Positions 17,677 through 25,439 of a stretch of DNA of 64,000 bases are shown piece by piece. The notes beneath the pieces were generated by a model. That model saw only the letters and a list, made by a program, of their open reading frames with translations. It ran no database searches and had not been told where the DNA came from. Both the position numbers and the translations under genes were made by a program. Source of the DNA: Acinetobacter parvus DSM 16617 = CIP 108168 (lineage in GTDB: Bacteria > Pseudomonadota > Gammaproteobacteria > Pseudomonadales > Moraxellaceae). Every line of letters starts with the position of its first letter. The first letter of the stretch is position 1. The stretch is from NCBI RefSeq assembly GCF_000368025.1, contig NZ_KB849212.1, positions 308,331-372,330 of the forward strand, written 5' to 3'.

Positions 17677-17750
17677 GCCTAAACATACAGCCACTAAAAC
17701 CTTGTAATTGTTTGTAGAACAATAACCATGTGGTTCTATAAAGATGAGTC

Positions 17751-17777
17751 AATAAAAAAGCAGACCTAAGTCTGCTT
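17751..17777 (-). terminator. Terminator formerly next to the 18160-18651 gene
   Basis: The stem AAGCAGAC/GTCTGCTT is followed on the minus strand by TTTTTT. It is probably the terminator of the hypothetical gene ending at 18160, now separated from it by the 371-bp element at 17782-18152. Confidence 0.75.
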
Positions 17778-17781
17778 ACCC

Positions 17782-18152
17782 AACGTGAATTCGGTTTAAG
17801 CAGATTTCAATTCAATCGGTTTTAAAATCTGCTGAATCCCAGACTTATATCCATTTACAAGCACCAAAGCATATAATGTTAAAGCAGCAAATATGAATCT
17901 TAAAACCATAAAACCAATCGACAGAAGTTTTCCCCCGAGTTGCACTATCGGCAAATATATGATTAATCTTGCCACAAGTGAGCATGTATTGCTCAACCCG
18001 CTCTGAAATATCAGTGCAGAAATCATCAATTAGGCAGAAAAGTGTTGTAAGCTGTGTGTCGATAGGCATTTTGAGAGCATTGTTTTTTGTCATGATTAAA
18101 TTTTGACTTAAATGCCTATCCTTTTACAATGTCCTTATCCCGAATTCACGTT
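17782..18152 (-). mobile_element. 371-bp IS982-derived deletion element with target duplication
   Basis: The ends form a 19-bp inverted repeat with two mismatches (AACGTGAATTCGG followed by TTTAAG or GATAAG), and the element is flanked by ACCC on both sides (17778-17781 and 18153-18156). Inside, the minus strand encodes fragments of an IS982-type transposase: MPIDTQLTTLFCLIDDFC from the N terminus joined to ATRGKTSVDWFYGFK from the catalytic core. The middle and most of the end are deleted. It cannot transpose alone, but the intact ends and duplication indicate it moved as a unit. Confidence 0.75.
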
Positions 18153-18159
18153 ACCCATC

Positions 18160-18651
18160 TTATAACTTACATTGCAGAATTTGCTCTGAAAACAGACTTT
18201 TCCATTGTTCACGTAAAGTCGGCAAATAGAATTTTTCCCCAATCATGACCAATTCCGCATCAATCAAGGCATGAATTTCATGCATGAGTATATAATCCAA
18301 AGCAATAATTGAGAGTTCAGGATGTTTCTGGGAAATTTGCTTGCGTCTAACTTGAGCTTTTTTTACCAATTCATTGGCAAAGTTTTTATCTTTATAGGTG
18401 GTAATTGCACTTAAACGAAGCTCAATAATGCCCCAGCCCTCTAGTAATTTTTTAAAAACTTCAAAATCTTTGGCCGTTGCTTCCCATGTCACATTTTCCA
18501 GATTATTGTCTTCTGGCAAGACAGGTAACAACAGGTCTGCCGTACTTGGAAAAATTTTCTTTAGATTCAACAAAAACTTGACAGGATTTTCATGAGACAG
18601 ACCAGAATATTGAATATGAGTTTGAGTATCTGTCAAATAAATATTAAGCAT
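18160..18651 (-). CDS. Hypothetical protein
   Basis: I do not recognise this 163-residue protein. It has no signal peptide or membrane segment and looks like a soluble alpha/beta protein: an N-terminal beta stretch (MLNIYLTDTQTHIQYSG), a charged helical centre and a C-terminal ALIDAELVMIGEKFYLPTLREQW. It has a start ATG with no near neighbour on its strand other than fumC upstream, and its original terminator appears to have been pushed away by an IS982-derived insertion 8 bp after the stop. Confidence 0.6.
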   Translation of the reverse strand: MLNIYLTDTQTHIQYSGLSHENPVKFLLNLKKIFPSTADLLLPVLPEDNNLENVTWEATAKDFEVFKKLLEGWGIIELRLSAITTYKDKNFANELVKKAQVRRKQISQKHPELSIIALDYILMHEIHALIDAELVMIGEKFYLPTLREQWKSLFSEQILQCKL

Positions 18652-18753
18652 AATAAAAGCAATGGTCTAGTCAATCAAACGGATATTGTACGCACTTGCA
18701 GGAGAGAAGTACACTTCGCAAGGGCAACCATCACACGCCTCTCAAAACAATAA

Positions 18754-18772
18754 GGGCGTATACCATACGCCC
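18754..18772. repeat. REP-like palindrome, copy 1
   Basis: GGGCGTAT, a 3-base loop and ATACGCCC form a perfect hairpin followed by CTAC. A near-identical copy with the same flank lies at 22555-22573. It is 14 bp beyond the fumC stop codon. Confidence 0.6.
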
Positions 18773-18785
18773 CTACCACTCATGA

Positions 18786-20180
18786 TTATTTACTACTCGG
18801 TGCAATCATCTGCTCAGGACGAACCACTTCATCAAATTGTTCAGCAGTTACCAAGCCTAGTTCAACCGCAACCTGTTTTAAGGTCTTATTTTCCTTATAC
18901 GCTGTTTTGGCGACTTTGGCAGCGTTTTCATAACCAATGACGGGATTGAGTGCAGTCACCAACATCAGCGAATTATGCAGGAAATAATCAATTTTCTCAC
19001 GGTTTGGTTCAATTCCTACCGCACAGTGGTCATTGAAACTATTACATGCATCACCAAGCAACTGGATTGATTGCAACAAGTTATAAGCAATCACTGGCAT
19101 AAACACGTTGAGCTCAAAATTACCAGACGCACCAGCAATATTGATAGTCGTATCATTGCCCAAGACTTGAGCCACCACCATGGTCATGGCTTCACTTTGT
19201 GTCGGGTTTACTTTCCCAGGCATAATACTTGAGCCTGGTTCATTTTCAGGAATACGGATTTCCCCTAAACCACAACGTGGACCACTTGCCAACCAGCGAA
19301 TGTCATTGGCAATTTTATTTAAACTAGCAGCCAAAGTTTTTAATGCACCAGAAGCGAATACTGCCGCATCACGCCCTGCCAAGGCTTCAAATTTATTAGG
19401 TGCCGTTACAAATGGTAGGCCTGTCAGCCCAGCTAATTGTTCTGCGGCTTTTACGGCATAGTCAGGATGAGCATTGAGTCCTGTTCCCACCGCCGTTCCA
19501 CCTAAAGGCAATTCATATAAACCTGCAAGCGCCTGATGTAGACGCTTTAAGCCATGATCCAGTTGTGACACATAGCCACTAAATTCCTGTCCTAGCGTTA
19601 ATGGAGTCGCATCCTGTAAATGGGTACGTCCAATTTTGACAATATCATCAAATTGATCGGATTTACGTTGTAAAGTTTGTTTGAGTTTCTCAACCGCAGG
19701 AATTAGTAATTCATTGATTTGCAGACTTGCGGCAACATGAATCGCGGTTGGGAAAGAATCATTGGTGGATTGCGCACGGTTGACATGATCGTTTGGATGG
19801 ACAGGTTTTTGTGCGCCCAAAGCTTGCCCTAATTTCTGGTTAGCAATATTGGCAATCACTTCATTACAGTTCATGTTGCTTTGCGTACCAGAACCTGTCT
19901 GCCATACCACCAATGGAAACTGAGCATCCCATTGCCCAGCAATGACTTCTTCAGCAGCACCCACAATATATTGACTTAACTCTTCAGGCAGTTGTTTAAG
20001 TTCTGCATTGGTGATGGCAGCAGCTTTTTTTACAAGTCCCATTGCACGAATCATCGCACGGGGTAAACGCTCCTGACCTATTTTAAAGTTTTGTAAACTT
20101 CTTTGCGTTTGCGCGCCCCACAAGGCTTCATTTGGAACCTCAATTTCACCCATGGTATCGTGTTCAATTCGTATGTGCAT
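18786..20180 (-). CDS. fumC: Class II fumarate hydratase
   Basis: The 464-residue enzyme interconverts fumarate and malate in the TCA cycle and needs no iron. It has the superfamily signature GSSIMPGKVNP and the other conserved blocks (GSGTQSNMNCNEVIAN, GRTHLQDATPLTLGQE). A Fur-box-like site lies about 130 bp upstream, consistent with raising this iron-free fumarase when iron is short, as is known for fumC in Pseudomonas. It is probably monocistronic. Confidence 0.95.
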   Translation of the reverse strand: MHIRIEHDTMGEIEVPNEALWGAQTQRSLQNFKIGQERLPRAMIRAMGLVKKAAAITNAELKQLPEELSQYIVGAAEEVIAGQWDAQFPLVVWQTGSGTQSNMNCNEVIANIANQKLGQALGAQKPVHPNDHVNRAQSTNDSFPTAIHVAASLQINELLIPAVEKLKQTLQRKSDQFDDIVKIGRTHLQDATPLTLGQEFSGYVSQLDHGLKRLHQALAGLYELPLGGTAVGTGLNAHPDYAVKAAEQLAGLTGLPFVTAPNKFEALAGRDAAVFASGALKTLAASLNKIANDIRWLASGPRCGLGEIRIPENEPGSSIMPGKVNPTQSEAMTMVVAQVLGNDTTINIAGASGNFELNVFMPVIAYNLLQSIQLLGDACNSFNDHCAVGIEPNREKIDYFLHNSLMLVTALNPVIGYENAAKVAKTAYKENKTLKQVAVELGLVTAEQFDEVVRPEQMIAPSSK

Positions 20181-20310
20181 AACAACCTCTGCTCTATCTT
20201 GGTAAGAATTTTCACGGGCTGAAGCAAATAGATGCCTTGGCTAGCTCATATTGAATGTTTATCAAGGATATTCAACAAACCGCCGTATTATCCCCAAATG
20301 GCTTAAGAAT

Positions 20311-20329
20311 GCAAATAATAATCATTATC
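20311..20329 (-). promoter_or_regulatory. Fur-box-like site upstream of fumC
   Basis: The sequence matches the 19-bp Fur consensus at 16 positions, with a perfect right half (AATCATTATC). It lies in the 206-bp gap between the epimerase stop codon and the fumC start. Confidence 0.6.
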
Positions 20330-20386
20330 TAAAACCTGTTGCCAGCTTTAATGGACTGTATTGGTAATCATAAAGCGATAGCAGAC

Positions 20387-21394
20387 TTAGTTACCTTTTA
20401 ACGTATTTAGGTAAAAACGCCATTCATCTCCAATCATTTGTGTTAAGGATCGTTTCGGTGTCCATGCAAGCATCTTTTCTGCTTTATCAATATTTGCCCC
20501 CAGTTGAGCCAATTCCTCATGTTGATAAACTGCGGGCTGAACCCGAATTTCGGATTGGGTTACTTTGGCAACTTCATCTAACAAACCTAGGATAGAGGTG
20601 GTTTTTGAGTGGGCGATATTAAATGCCTCCAAACAGCCAACCTGTGTTTCCAGCCACTTTAAGCCTGCCAGTACGGCATCACAAACATCCAGCACATGCA
20701 AGAAGCTTCGTTCAACCGTACCATCTTTAGTCTGTGCCTGATTTTGCAACTCAATGCAATCACGTTGCATTGCGGCTACCTGCAAGGCCAGAGGCACAAT
20801 ATTCTTCGGTAATTGAACAACATATTCACCCAATACCCCATGCTCAAAGGCACCGACAATATTGGATAACCGCAGGTTAATGATCTTCCATTCATGGTCA
20901 ATCCTGTAGGTATCCGCAATAATATCCTCCACCATTTGCTGGGTACGAATATAGGGATTAGCATAGTGATAATTAAATTTAGTCTCCTCGGAAAGTTCCG
21001 AATCAGACTTTCCATAGACCGCCACGCTGGATAGGTTGATAAGCTGTCTCACTCCCATGCGTTGCATGGCACGTAATAAGCTCATGATACAACTGACATT
21101 ATCATTATAATATTCAAGAGGTTTTAAAACCGATTCCTCCAGCGATTTAAAGCTCGCAGTATGAATCACCGCATCTATAGAATATTGTTCAAACACCTTA
21201 TTTAAGGCAGGCGTGTTGCGTACATCAAGCTTTGCAAAAGGAATATACATGCCTGAAATATATTCCAGACGTTCCAGAGTCTGTAATGTGGAATTGGCCA
21301 GATTATCAACAATGACGATTTCGTGCCCACGAGCCAGCAAACTCAAAGCAATATGTGAACCGATAAAGCCTAAACCACCTGTCACCAAAATCAT
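20387..21394 (-). CDS. GalE-like NAD-dependent epimerase/dehydratase with altered active site
   Basis: The 335-residue extended-SDR protein begins with the NAD motif TGGLGFIGSH and carries the GalE-type VDNLANS and NLSSVAVYG (catalytic Ser/Thr region). The catalytic YxxxK, however, reads Tyr148-Ile-Arg-Thr-Gln152, so the lysine is replaced by glutamine. Sequence is otherwise full length for UDP-glucose 4-epimerases. It may be a non-classical or inactive member. It lies alone between fumC and the divergent tus genes; no other sugar-nucleotide gene is near. Confidence 0.75.
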   Translation of the reverse strand: MILVTGGLGFIGSHIALSLLARGHEIVIVDNLANSTLQTLERLEYISGMYIPFAKLDVRNTPALNKVFEQYSIDAVIHTASFKSLEESVLKPLEYYNDNVSCIMSLLRAMQRMGVRQLINLSSVAVYGKSDSELSEETKFNYHYANPYIRTQQMVEDIIADTYRIDHEWKIINLRLSNIVGAFEHGVLGEYVVQLPKNIVPLALQVAAMQRDCIELQNQAQTKDGTVERSFLHVLDVCDAVLAGLKWLETQVGCLEAFNIAHSKTTSILGLLDEVAKVTQSEIRVQPAVYQHEELAQLGANIDKAEKMLAWTPKRSLTQMIGDEWRFYLNTLKGN

Positions 21395-21459
21395 TGTATA
21401 ATTACCTTCTTTTTAATATGTCCATCTTTATTTTTGCCTATGACCATAGTGAATGTTCC

Positions 21460-21828
21460 ATGAGTACACTACTGTTAATTACCTCAGCACCTACTTCAAT
21501 GATGGCCTGGCATGCATTTGGTTTAGCACAGGCATTACAAAATAAGCATGAGGAATTTCGTGTCTTCTTTTACCAGGACGGTGTTCAGGTTGCCAACGAT
21601 TTACAGTGGTTTCCTGATGATCAGCGCAACCTGAAACTGGAATGGCAAAAGCTTGGCGTTCGACTCCCTGTCTGTGTCAGTGCCGCGCTTGCTCGGGGAA
21701 TCACGGATGCCAGCAATGCACAACGTCATTCACTTCAGCAGCACAACCTGGCCCAAGGTTTTGAGCTGGTTGGGCTTGGAGAACTTGCTGATGCCGTACA
21801 AAGCTGTTCTCGTCTAATTCAATTCTAG
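21460..21828 (+). CDS. tusD: Sulfurtransferase subunit TusD (DsrE family)
   Basis: The 122-residue protein is a DsrE/F-like subunit with YQDGVQVAN and the active-site cysteine Cys72 in LPVCVSAALARG. TusD takes persulfide sulfur from TusA within the TusBCD complex and passes it to TusE for 2-thiolation of tRNA wobble uridine. The frame is open further upstream, but the ATG at 21460 gives the family's normal start (MSTLLLITSAP). It is the first of four tus genes. Confidence 0.9.
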   Translation: MSTLLLITSAPTSMMAWHAFGLAQALQNKHEEFRVFFYQDGVQVANDLQWFPDDQRNLKLEWQKLGVRLPVCVSAALARGITDASNAQRHSLQQHNLAQGFELVGLGELADAVQSCSRLIQF

Positions 21829-21872
21829 ATCAAGTTCTTTATATAGCGTGTTGCTTTTAAAAGGTAAATTGT

Positions 21873-22223
21873 GTGAAAACTGTACTCGTCATCCTAACGC
21901 AGCCTAATTTAACCAGTTTGCAGGTCAATGAAAGCTTGTCTGCAACTATGGTTTTAGCAACCTTTGGTATTTCTGTCAAAGTATTATTAAAGGATGCCGC
22001 ACTGAGTTTATTGAACAATCAACTAGCGTTCGATCAGTTCACGCATGCCTTTAAAATTGCCGCCAATATGGTGGAAAGTTTTGAGTTTTACGATTTAACC
22101 CCAATTTTGGTTGAAAGCAAAAATCAACAATTAGCTATCGTCAAAAATACAGATCAGGATATTGAATTTATTGATATTCATCCTGAATTTATTCAGTCAT
22201 TTGATCATGTACTGTATTGGTAA
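21873..22223 (+). CDS. tusC: Sulfur relay protein TusC
   Basis: A 116-residue DsrF-like protein starting at a GTG; an AAAGG lies about 9 nt upstream. It shows the family pattern of an N-terminal beta strand (KTVLVILTQPN), then ATFGISVKVLLKDAALSLL. TusC is a structural subunit of the TusBCD hexamer and has no catalytic cysteine, which holds here. It is 44 bp after tusD and overlaps no other gene; tusB starts 11 bp later. Confidence 0.87.
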   Translation: MKTVLVILTQPNLTSLQVNESLSATMVLATFGISVKVLLKDAALSLLNNQLAFDQFTHAFKIAANMVESFEFYDLTPILVESKNQQLAIVKNTDQDIEFIDIHPEFIQSFDHVLYW

Positions 22224-22234
22224 GGGATTCGCTC

Positions 22235-22519
22235 ATGAAAAATTCAACCTTGTTTCTCGTCCAATCTCCTTATAACAATGTCAATAAAATTTTAGATGAG
22301 TTAGCACACATGGCAAAAGCGGATGACCATATTGTGATGATGGGGGATTCAGTCTTACAAGTCACAGATGCCGTTGTGGATACTTACCCGAATATCTATT
22401 GTCTAAGCAATGAACAAAGCCTATTGCAGTATGGTCTTAAAAAACGTGTAAACATTCTGGAATATGCTCAATTTGCAAATTTAGTATTAAAGTTTCAACG
22501 TTGTATTACGTTGAAATGA
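22235..22519 (+). CDS. tusB: Sulfur relay protein TusB (DsrH family)
   Basis: A 94-residue DsrH-like protein beginning MKNSTLFLVQSPYNN, with HIVMMGDSVLQV and LKKRVNILEYAQFANLVL. It completes the TusBCD complex. The ATG at 22235 is chosen for the AAGGGA site 9 nt upstream. tusE follows after a gap that contains a REP-like palindrome. Confidence 0.87.
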   Translation: MKNSTLFLVQSPYNNVNKILDELAHMAKADDHIVMMGDSVLQVTDAVVDTYPNIYCLSNEQSLLQYGLKKRVNILEYAQFANLVLKFQRCITLK

Positions 22520-22554
22520 ATATATCGTTAATTGAGTGATACCCATAAATTATT

Positions 22555-22573
22555 GGGCGTATACAATACGCCC
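22555..22573. repeat. REP-like palindrome, copy 2
   Basis: GGGCGTAT, a 3-base loop and ATACGCCC, followed by CTAC, repeat the palindrome seen at 18754. It sits between tusB and tusE, 17 bp before the tusE start. Confidence 0.6.
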
Positions 22574-22589
22574 CTACTTAGGCTATTTT

Positions 22590-22901
22590 ATGCAGTTAGA
22601 GTTAGACCAAGACGGTCATTTAGTTGATTACACCATTTGGAATCCAGAAGTTGCACAGGAACTTGCTAAATCACTCGATTTAGAGCTGACAGATTGGCAC
22701 TTTGATATTCTCAATGCTGTACGGCAGTTTTATCAGCAGTTTGGACATTCACCTGCAACACGTCCGTTGATCAAATTTCTCATGAAAACAGTAAGCCCTG
22801 AAATCAGTAATGCTGAGCTACAGCAAAAGTTTAATACAGGTCTAGTGGCTCGACATTTAAGTCGCTTGGCTGGCGTTCCCAAACCTGCCAATTGTTTATA
22901 G
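22590..22901 (+). CDS. tusE: Sulfur relay protein TusE (DsrC family)
   Basis: The 103-residue protein is DsrC-like, with LDQDGHLVDYTIWNPEVAQELAK at the N terminus and a C-terminal arm ending KPANCL. The penultimate cysteine is the persulfide carrier that hands sulfur to MnmA for tRNA s2U34 synthesis. Only this one C-terminal cysteine is present, as in TusE and unlike sulfite-reductase DsrC, which has two. It is last in the tusDCBE cluster. The ATG at 22590 has no strong ribosome-binding site. Confidence 0.9.
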   Translation: MQLELDQDGHLVDYTIWNPEVAQELAKSLDLELTDWHFDILNAVRQFYQQFGHSPATRPLIKFLMKTVSPEISNAELQQKFNTGLVARHLSRLAGVPKPANCL

Positions 22902-22920
22902 ATCATTGAAAATGATCTAT
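22898..22920. terminator. Convergent hairpin between tusE and the HxlR gene
   Basis: A perfect 10-bp stem ATAGATCATT/AATGATCTAT with a 3-nt loop spans both stop codons. A T run is lacking, so its strength as a terminator is uncertain. Confidence 0.5.
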
Positions 22921-23402
22921 GAGGCACTATTTTGCTTTTGTTGCATAAACGCAAAATAACCTGGGCCAGCAGCGACCTTTACCTCTTTTACATCAATGGG
23001 TTCATTACATTCTGAACAAACAACCTTAGAACTAAATTTGTGTCCACAGGTTTTATGAGTAAATTCAATCGGTTTGCCCAAACCCATGTCCATCCATTTA
23101 TCGGCCCATTGCACCATTGTCAGAATAATCGGGTACAAGTCCAACCCTTTATCGGTAAGTTGATATTCAAAACGTTCCTGACGCTCCACATAGGGAACTT
23201 TGGTTAAAATTCCATATTCAACCAGACGTTTTAACCGTTCTGAAAGGACATGACGCGTAACTCCCAAACTACGCTGGAACTCATCAAAACGGCGTATACC
23301 CATAAATGCGTTGCGCAAAATCAGCATGGTCCAACGGTCACCCAATACTGAAAGCGTCCGCGCCACTGAACATGGCTGATCGCCAATCTCATCCCATTTC
23401 AT
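22917..23402 (-). CDS. HxlR-family transcriptional regulator
   Basis: The 161-residue protein has an HxlR winged helix-turn-helix (about 8-100): CSVARTLSVLGDRWTMLILRNAF, FDEFQRSLGVTRHVLSERLKRLV and the wing. The C-terminal tail adds a CGH and CSEC cysteine set that may bind zinc. The conserved cysteine near the N terminus (PCSVA) is often a redox or electrophile sensor in this family. Its target is unknown; the divergent side now holds only the nasA stub. The ATG at 23402 is preferred to an upstream GTG. Confidence 0.85.
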   Translation of the reverse strand: MKWDEIGDQPCSVARTLSVLGDRWTMLILRNAFMGIRRFDEFQRSLGVTRHVLSERLKRLVEYGILTKVPYVERQERFEYQLTDKGLDLYPIILTMVQWADKWMDMGLGKPIEFTHKTCGHKFSSKVVCSECNEPIDVKEVKVAAGPGYFAFMQQKQNSAS

Positions 23403-23520
23403 TATTATCACCCATCATTTTTCAAACTTATAAGGTATATAATCCACACCTTGAACCCTAACACTAAAAAGTGAATCAATATAAAATATACACTAATGTA
23501 TCTTGGTCACCAGATACAAA

Positions 23521-23721
23521 TTACCCTACTTTAATACAAAGGCGTCCAAAATTAGATGGATGTTCCAAATCACCAGCAACCTGAACCGTTGTTCCTTGTG
23601 CTTTATGATTTACCGTGACATCAACACCACATCCAACCCCACAATAGGGACATGTTGTTTTTGTAATGATTGTTTCTGCTTGATCGGAGCGACTGTGTTC
23701 TAAATTTTGAATACTGTTTAT
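23521..23721 (-). pseudogene. nasA: N-terminal stub of assimilatory nitrate reductase
   Basis: A 66-codon minus-strand frame encodes the iron-sulfur N terminus of a molybdopterin nitrate reductase: TTCPYCGVGCGVDV, then GDLEHPSNFGRLCIK, after which a stop follows directly. Full proteins of this type are over 800 residues, so more than 90 percent is missing. The frame appears to start at ATA (23719-23721) behind an AGGGG site where an ATG would be expected. It is positioned as the third gene of the nirB operon. The remaining bases to the HxlR gene show nothing else recognisable. Confidence 0.8.
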
Positions 23722-23771
23722 GACTGCCCCTTTTATCTATTTCATCTATGCCTGAATTTCACATTCTGTTT

Positions 23772-23799
23772 GGGTTTAGGCACCAAGGAACCTAAACCC
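23772..23799. terminator. Hairpin between the nirD-fusion gene and the nasA stub
   Basis: The stem GGGTTTAGG/CCTAAACCC with a 10-nt loop lies 10 bp past the nirD-fusion stop codon. No T run follows on the minus strand, so it may be an mRNA-stabilising or processing hairpin instead of a full terminator. Confidence 0.45.
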
Positions 23800-23808
23800 C
23801 AAAGATGA

Positions 23809-25428
23809 TTAACCTGCTTTTTTCATTGCAAAATCCTTACCAAATAACAATTTATTTCTAAATGTTGAAATTGGTGTTTGATCTGCAATCAATTCCGCAT
23901 ACCACATGCCATCTTCAGTATCACCGAACAGTACCGCACCGATGACTTTATCTTTCTGAATAATGATACGCTTGTAAATTTGTCGTTTTTCATCATTCAG
24001 GATAATGTCTTCGTAATCTTCTTTCGGTTCAAAATTTCCAGCCGAGAATACATCAACACCACTAACCTTAAGCTGAGTTGGAACGGTTGGCGACTTAAAC
24101 GTTAAGCTACCGTGTTCTGCCAAGTGTGTCGCACAGATAAATGCTTGTCCCCACAATGGTTCGACGAGACCAAAGGTCTGATTACGATGCTCAATACATT
24201 CACCCACTGCATAAATACTTGGGTCAAAGGTTTGCATCGTATCATTAACCAAAATACCACGATTGCAACGTAAACCAGCGCTTTGCGCCAAAGCAATATT
24301 TGGACGAATACCGACTGCAAATACGACAAGGTCGGCATCCAACACTATTCCATTTTTCAGACGTACTTGGTTAACATGACCATCTTTACCAATCAATGCT
24401 TCAGTATTTGCCTCAGTGATAATATTAATCCCTTTTTCTTCGATGCTTTGACGCAACATACGACTTGCACGCCCATCAAGCTGACGCTCCATAATGCGAT
24501 CCATCAAATGAAGAACAGTGACATTCATGCCACGTTGTTTCAGACCATACGCTGCTTCCAGGCCAAGTAAACCACCGCCAATCACGACTGCATTTTTTTT
24601 AGTTTCACAATATTTAATCATGGTATTCACATCATAAATATCACGGAAACTAATCACACCTTTCAAGTCAACACCTTGTACTGGTGGAATAAATGGCTTA
24701 GAACCTGTGGCAATGATCAAACGGTCATAATCAACACTTTCACCTTTTTCTGTATGGACTGTCTTGCGAGTACGATCTATTTTTACAGCTGGATCATCCG
24801 CTATAAACTTGATGCCCTTATCGCTATACCATGCATGTGGGTGCAACATGATGTCATCAATGGTTTTCTCACCAGAAAGCACGGGTGAAAGCATGATACG
24901 GTTATAGTTACCCCAAGGCTCTTCACCAATCACCGTCACATCATAACGATCAGGTGCCATGTCGAGTAAATCCTCTAGACAGCGCATTCCAGCCAAACCA
25001 TTACCGATCAAAACGAGCTTCAGTTTTTCTTGAGAAACACCATTATTGGTAATATAAGTTTTTTGCGGAACAGTACCTACCCAAACTCGACCATTTTCGA
25101 TTTTGGTTGGAAAAACAGAAAGCTTTTGATCTTTATCTTCTAGGCATCGACCTGTTGCTAAACTGAAGTGTTGTTTGTAAATCGGTGAGGCAATAACACG
25201 CTCACCTTGCAAATCACCAATAATACCGCGCGCCATTACATTTGCTTGGCTAAACGGATCTTTATTACTTAATGCATAAATACGTTTTTCGTTCCCTACG
25301 CGGAATAAAGCAACGGATTGACCCGCAATAAGTGCACCTACACCTGTATTTGGCGTGATGTCATCAAGATGACACACATCAATCCATTGATTTTCTGGAA
25401 GCATATTCATGTCTTTTAGATTTGTCAT
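23809..25428 (-). CDS. Nitrite reductase small subunit NirD fused to an FAD/NAD(P) oxidoreductase
   Basis: The 539-residue protein has an N-terminal NirD domain (about 12-120; Rieske fold without the cluster cysteines, as usual for NirD) joined to a pyridine-nucleotide-disulfide-oxidoreductase-type flavoprotein (about 135-500), with LVLIGNGLAGMRCLEDL, IIATGSKPFIPP, AVVIGGGLLGLEAAYGL and AVGECIEHR. The NirD part should assist NirB. The flavoprotein part resembles the electron-transfer subunits that feed assimilatory nitrate reductase. It starts 11 bp after nirB behind an AGGAG site. Its likely partner nasA, next in the operon, is reduced to a stub. Confidence 0.85.
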   Translation of the reverse strand: MTNLKDMNMLPENQWIDVCHLDDITPNTGVGALIAGQSVALFRVGNEKRIYALSNKDPFSQANVMARGIIGDLQGERVIASPIYKQHFSLATGRCLEDKDQKLSVFPTKIENGRVWVGTVPQKTYITNNGVSQEKLKLVLIGNGLAGMRCLEDLLDMAPDRYDVTVIGEEPWGNYNRIMLSPVLSGEKTIDDIMLHPHAWYSDKGIKFIADDPAVKIDRTRKTVHTEKGESVDYDRLIIATGSKPFIPPVQGVDLKGVISFRDIYDVNTMIKYCETKKNAVVIGGGLLGLEAAYGLKQRGMNVTVLHLMDRIMERQLDGRASRMLRQSIEEKGINIITEANTEALIGKDGHVNQVRLKNGIVLDADLVVFAVGIRPNIALAQSAGLRCNRGILVNDTMQTFDPSIYAVGECIEHRNQTFGLVEPLWGQAFICATHLAEHGSLTFKSPTVPTQLKVSGVDVFSAGNFEPKEDYEDIILNDEKRQIYKRIIIQKDKVIGAVLFGDTEDGMWYAELIADQTPISTFRNKLLFGKDFAMKKAG

Positions 25429-25439
25429 TTTGATTCTCC

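Noticed and set aside
17796..18093. Two small minus-strand frames as independent genes
   Set aside because: They are fragments of an IS982-type transposase inside a deletion derivative bounded by terminal repeats.
18754..18772. Palindrome read as a simple fumC terminator
   Set aside because: No T run follows, and the same sequence with the same flank recurs between tusB and tusE, so a dispersed repeat is more likely.
23503..23703. Plus-strand 66-codon cysteine-rich frame
   Set aside because: It is the antisense of the nasA stub; the minus-strand reading gives the recognisable molybdopterin-enzyme motif.
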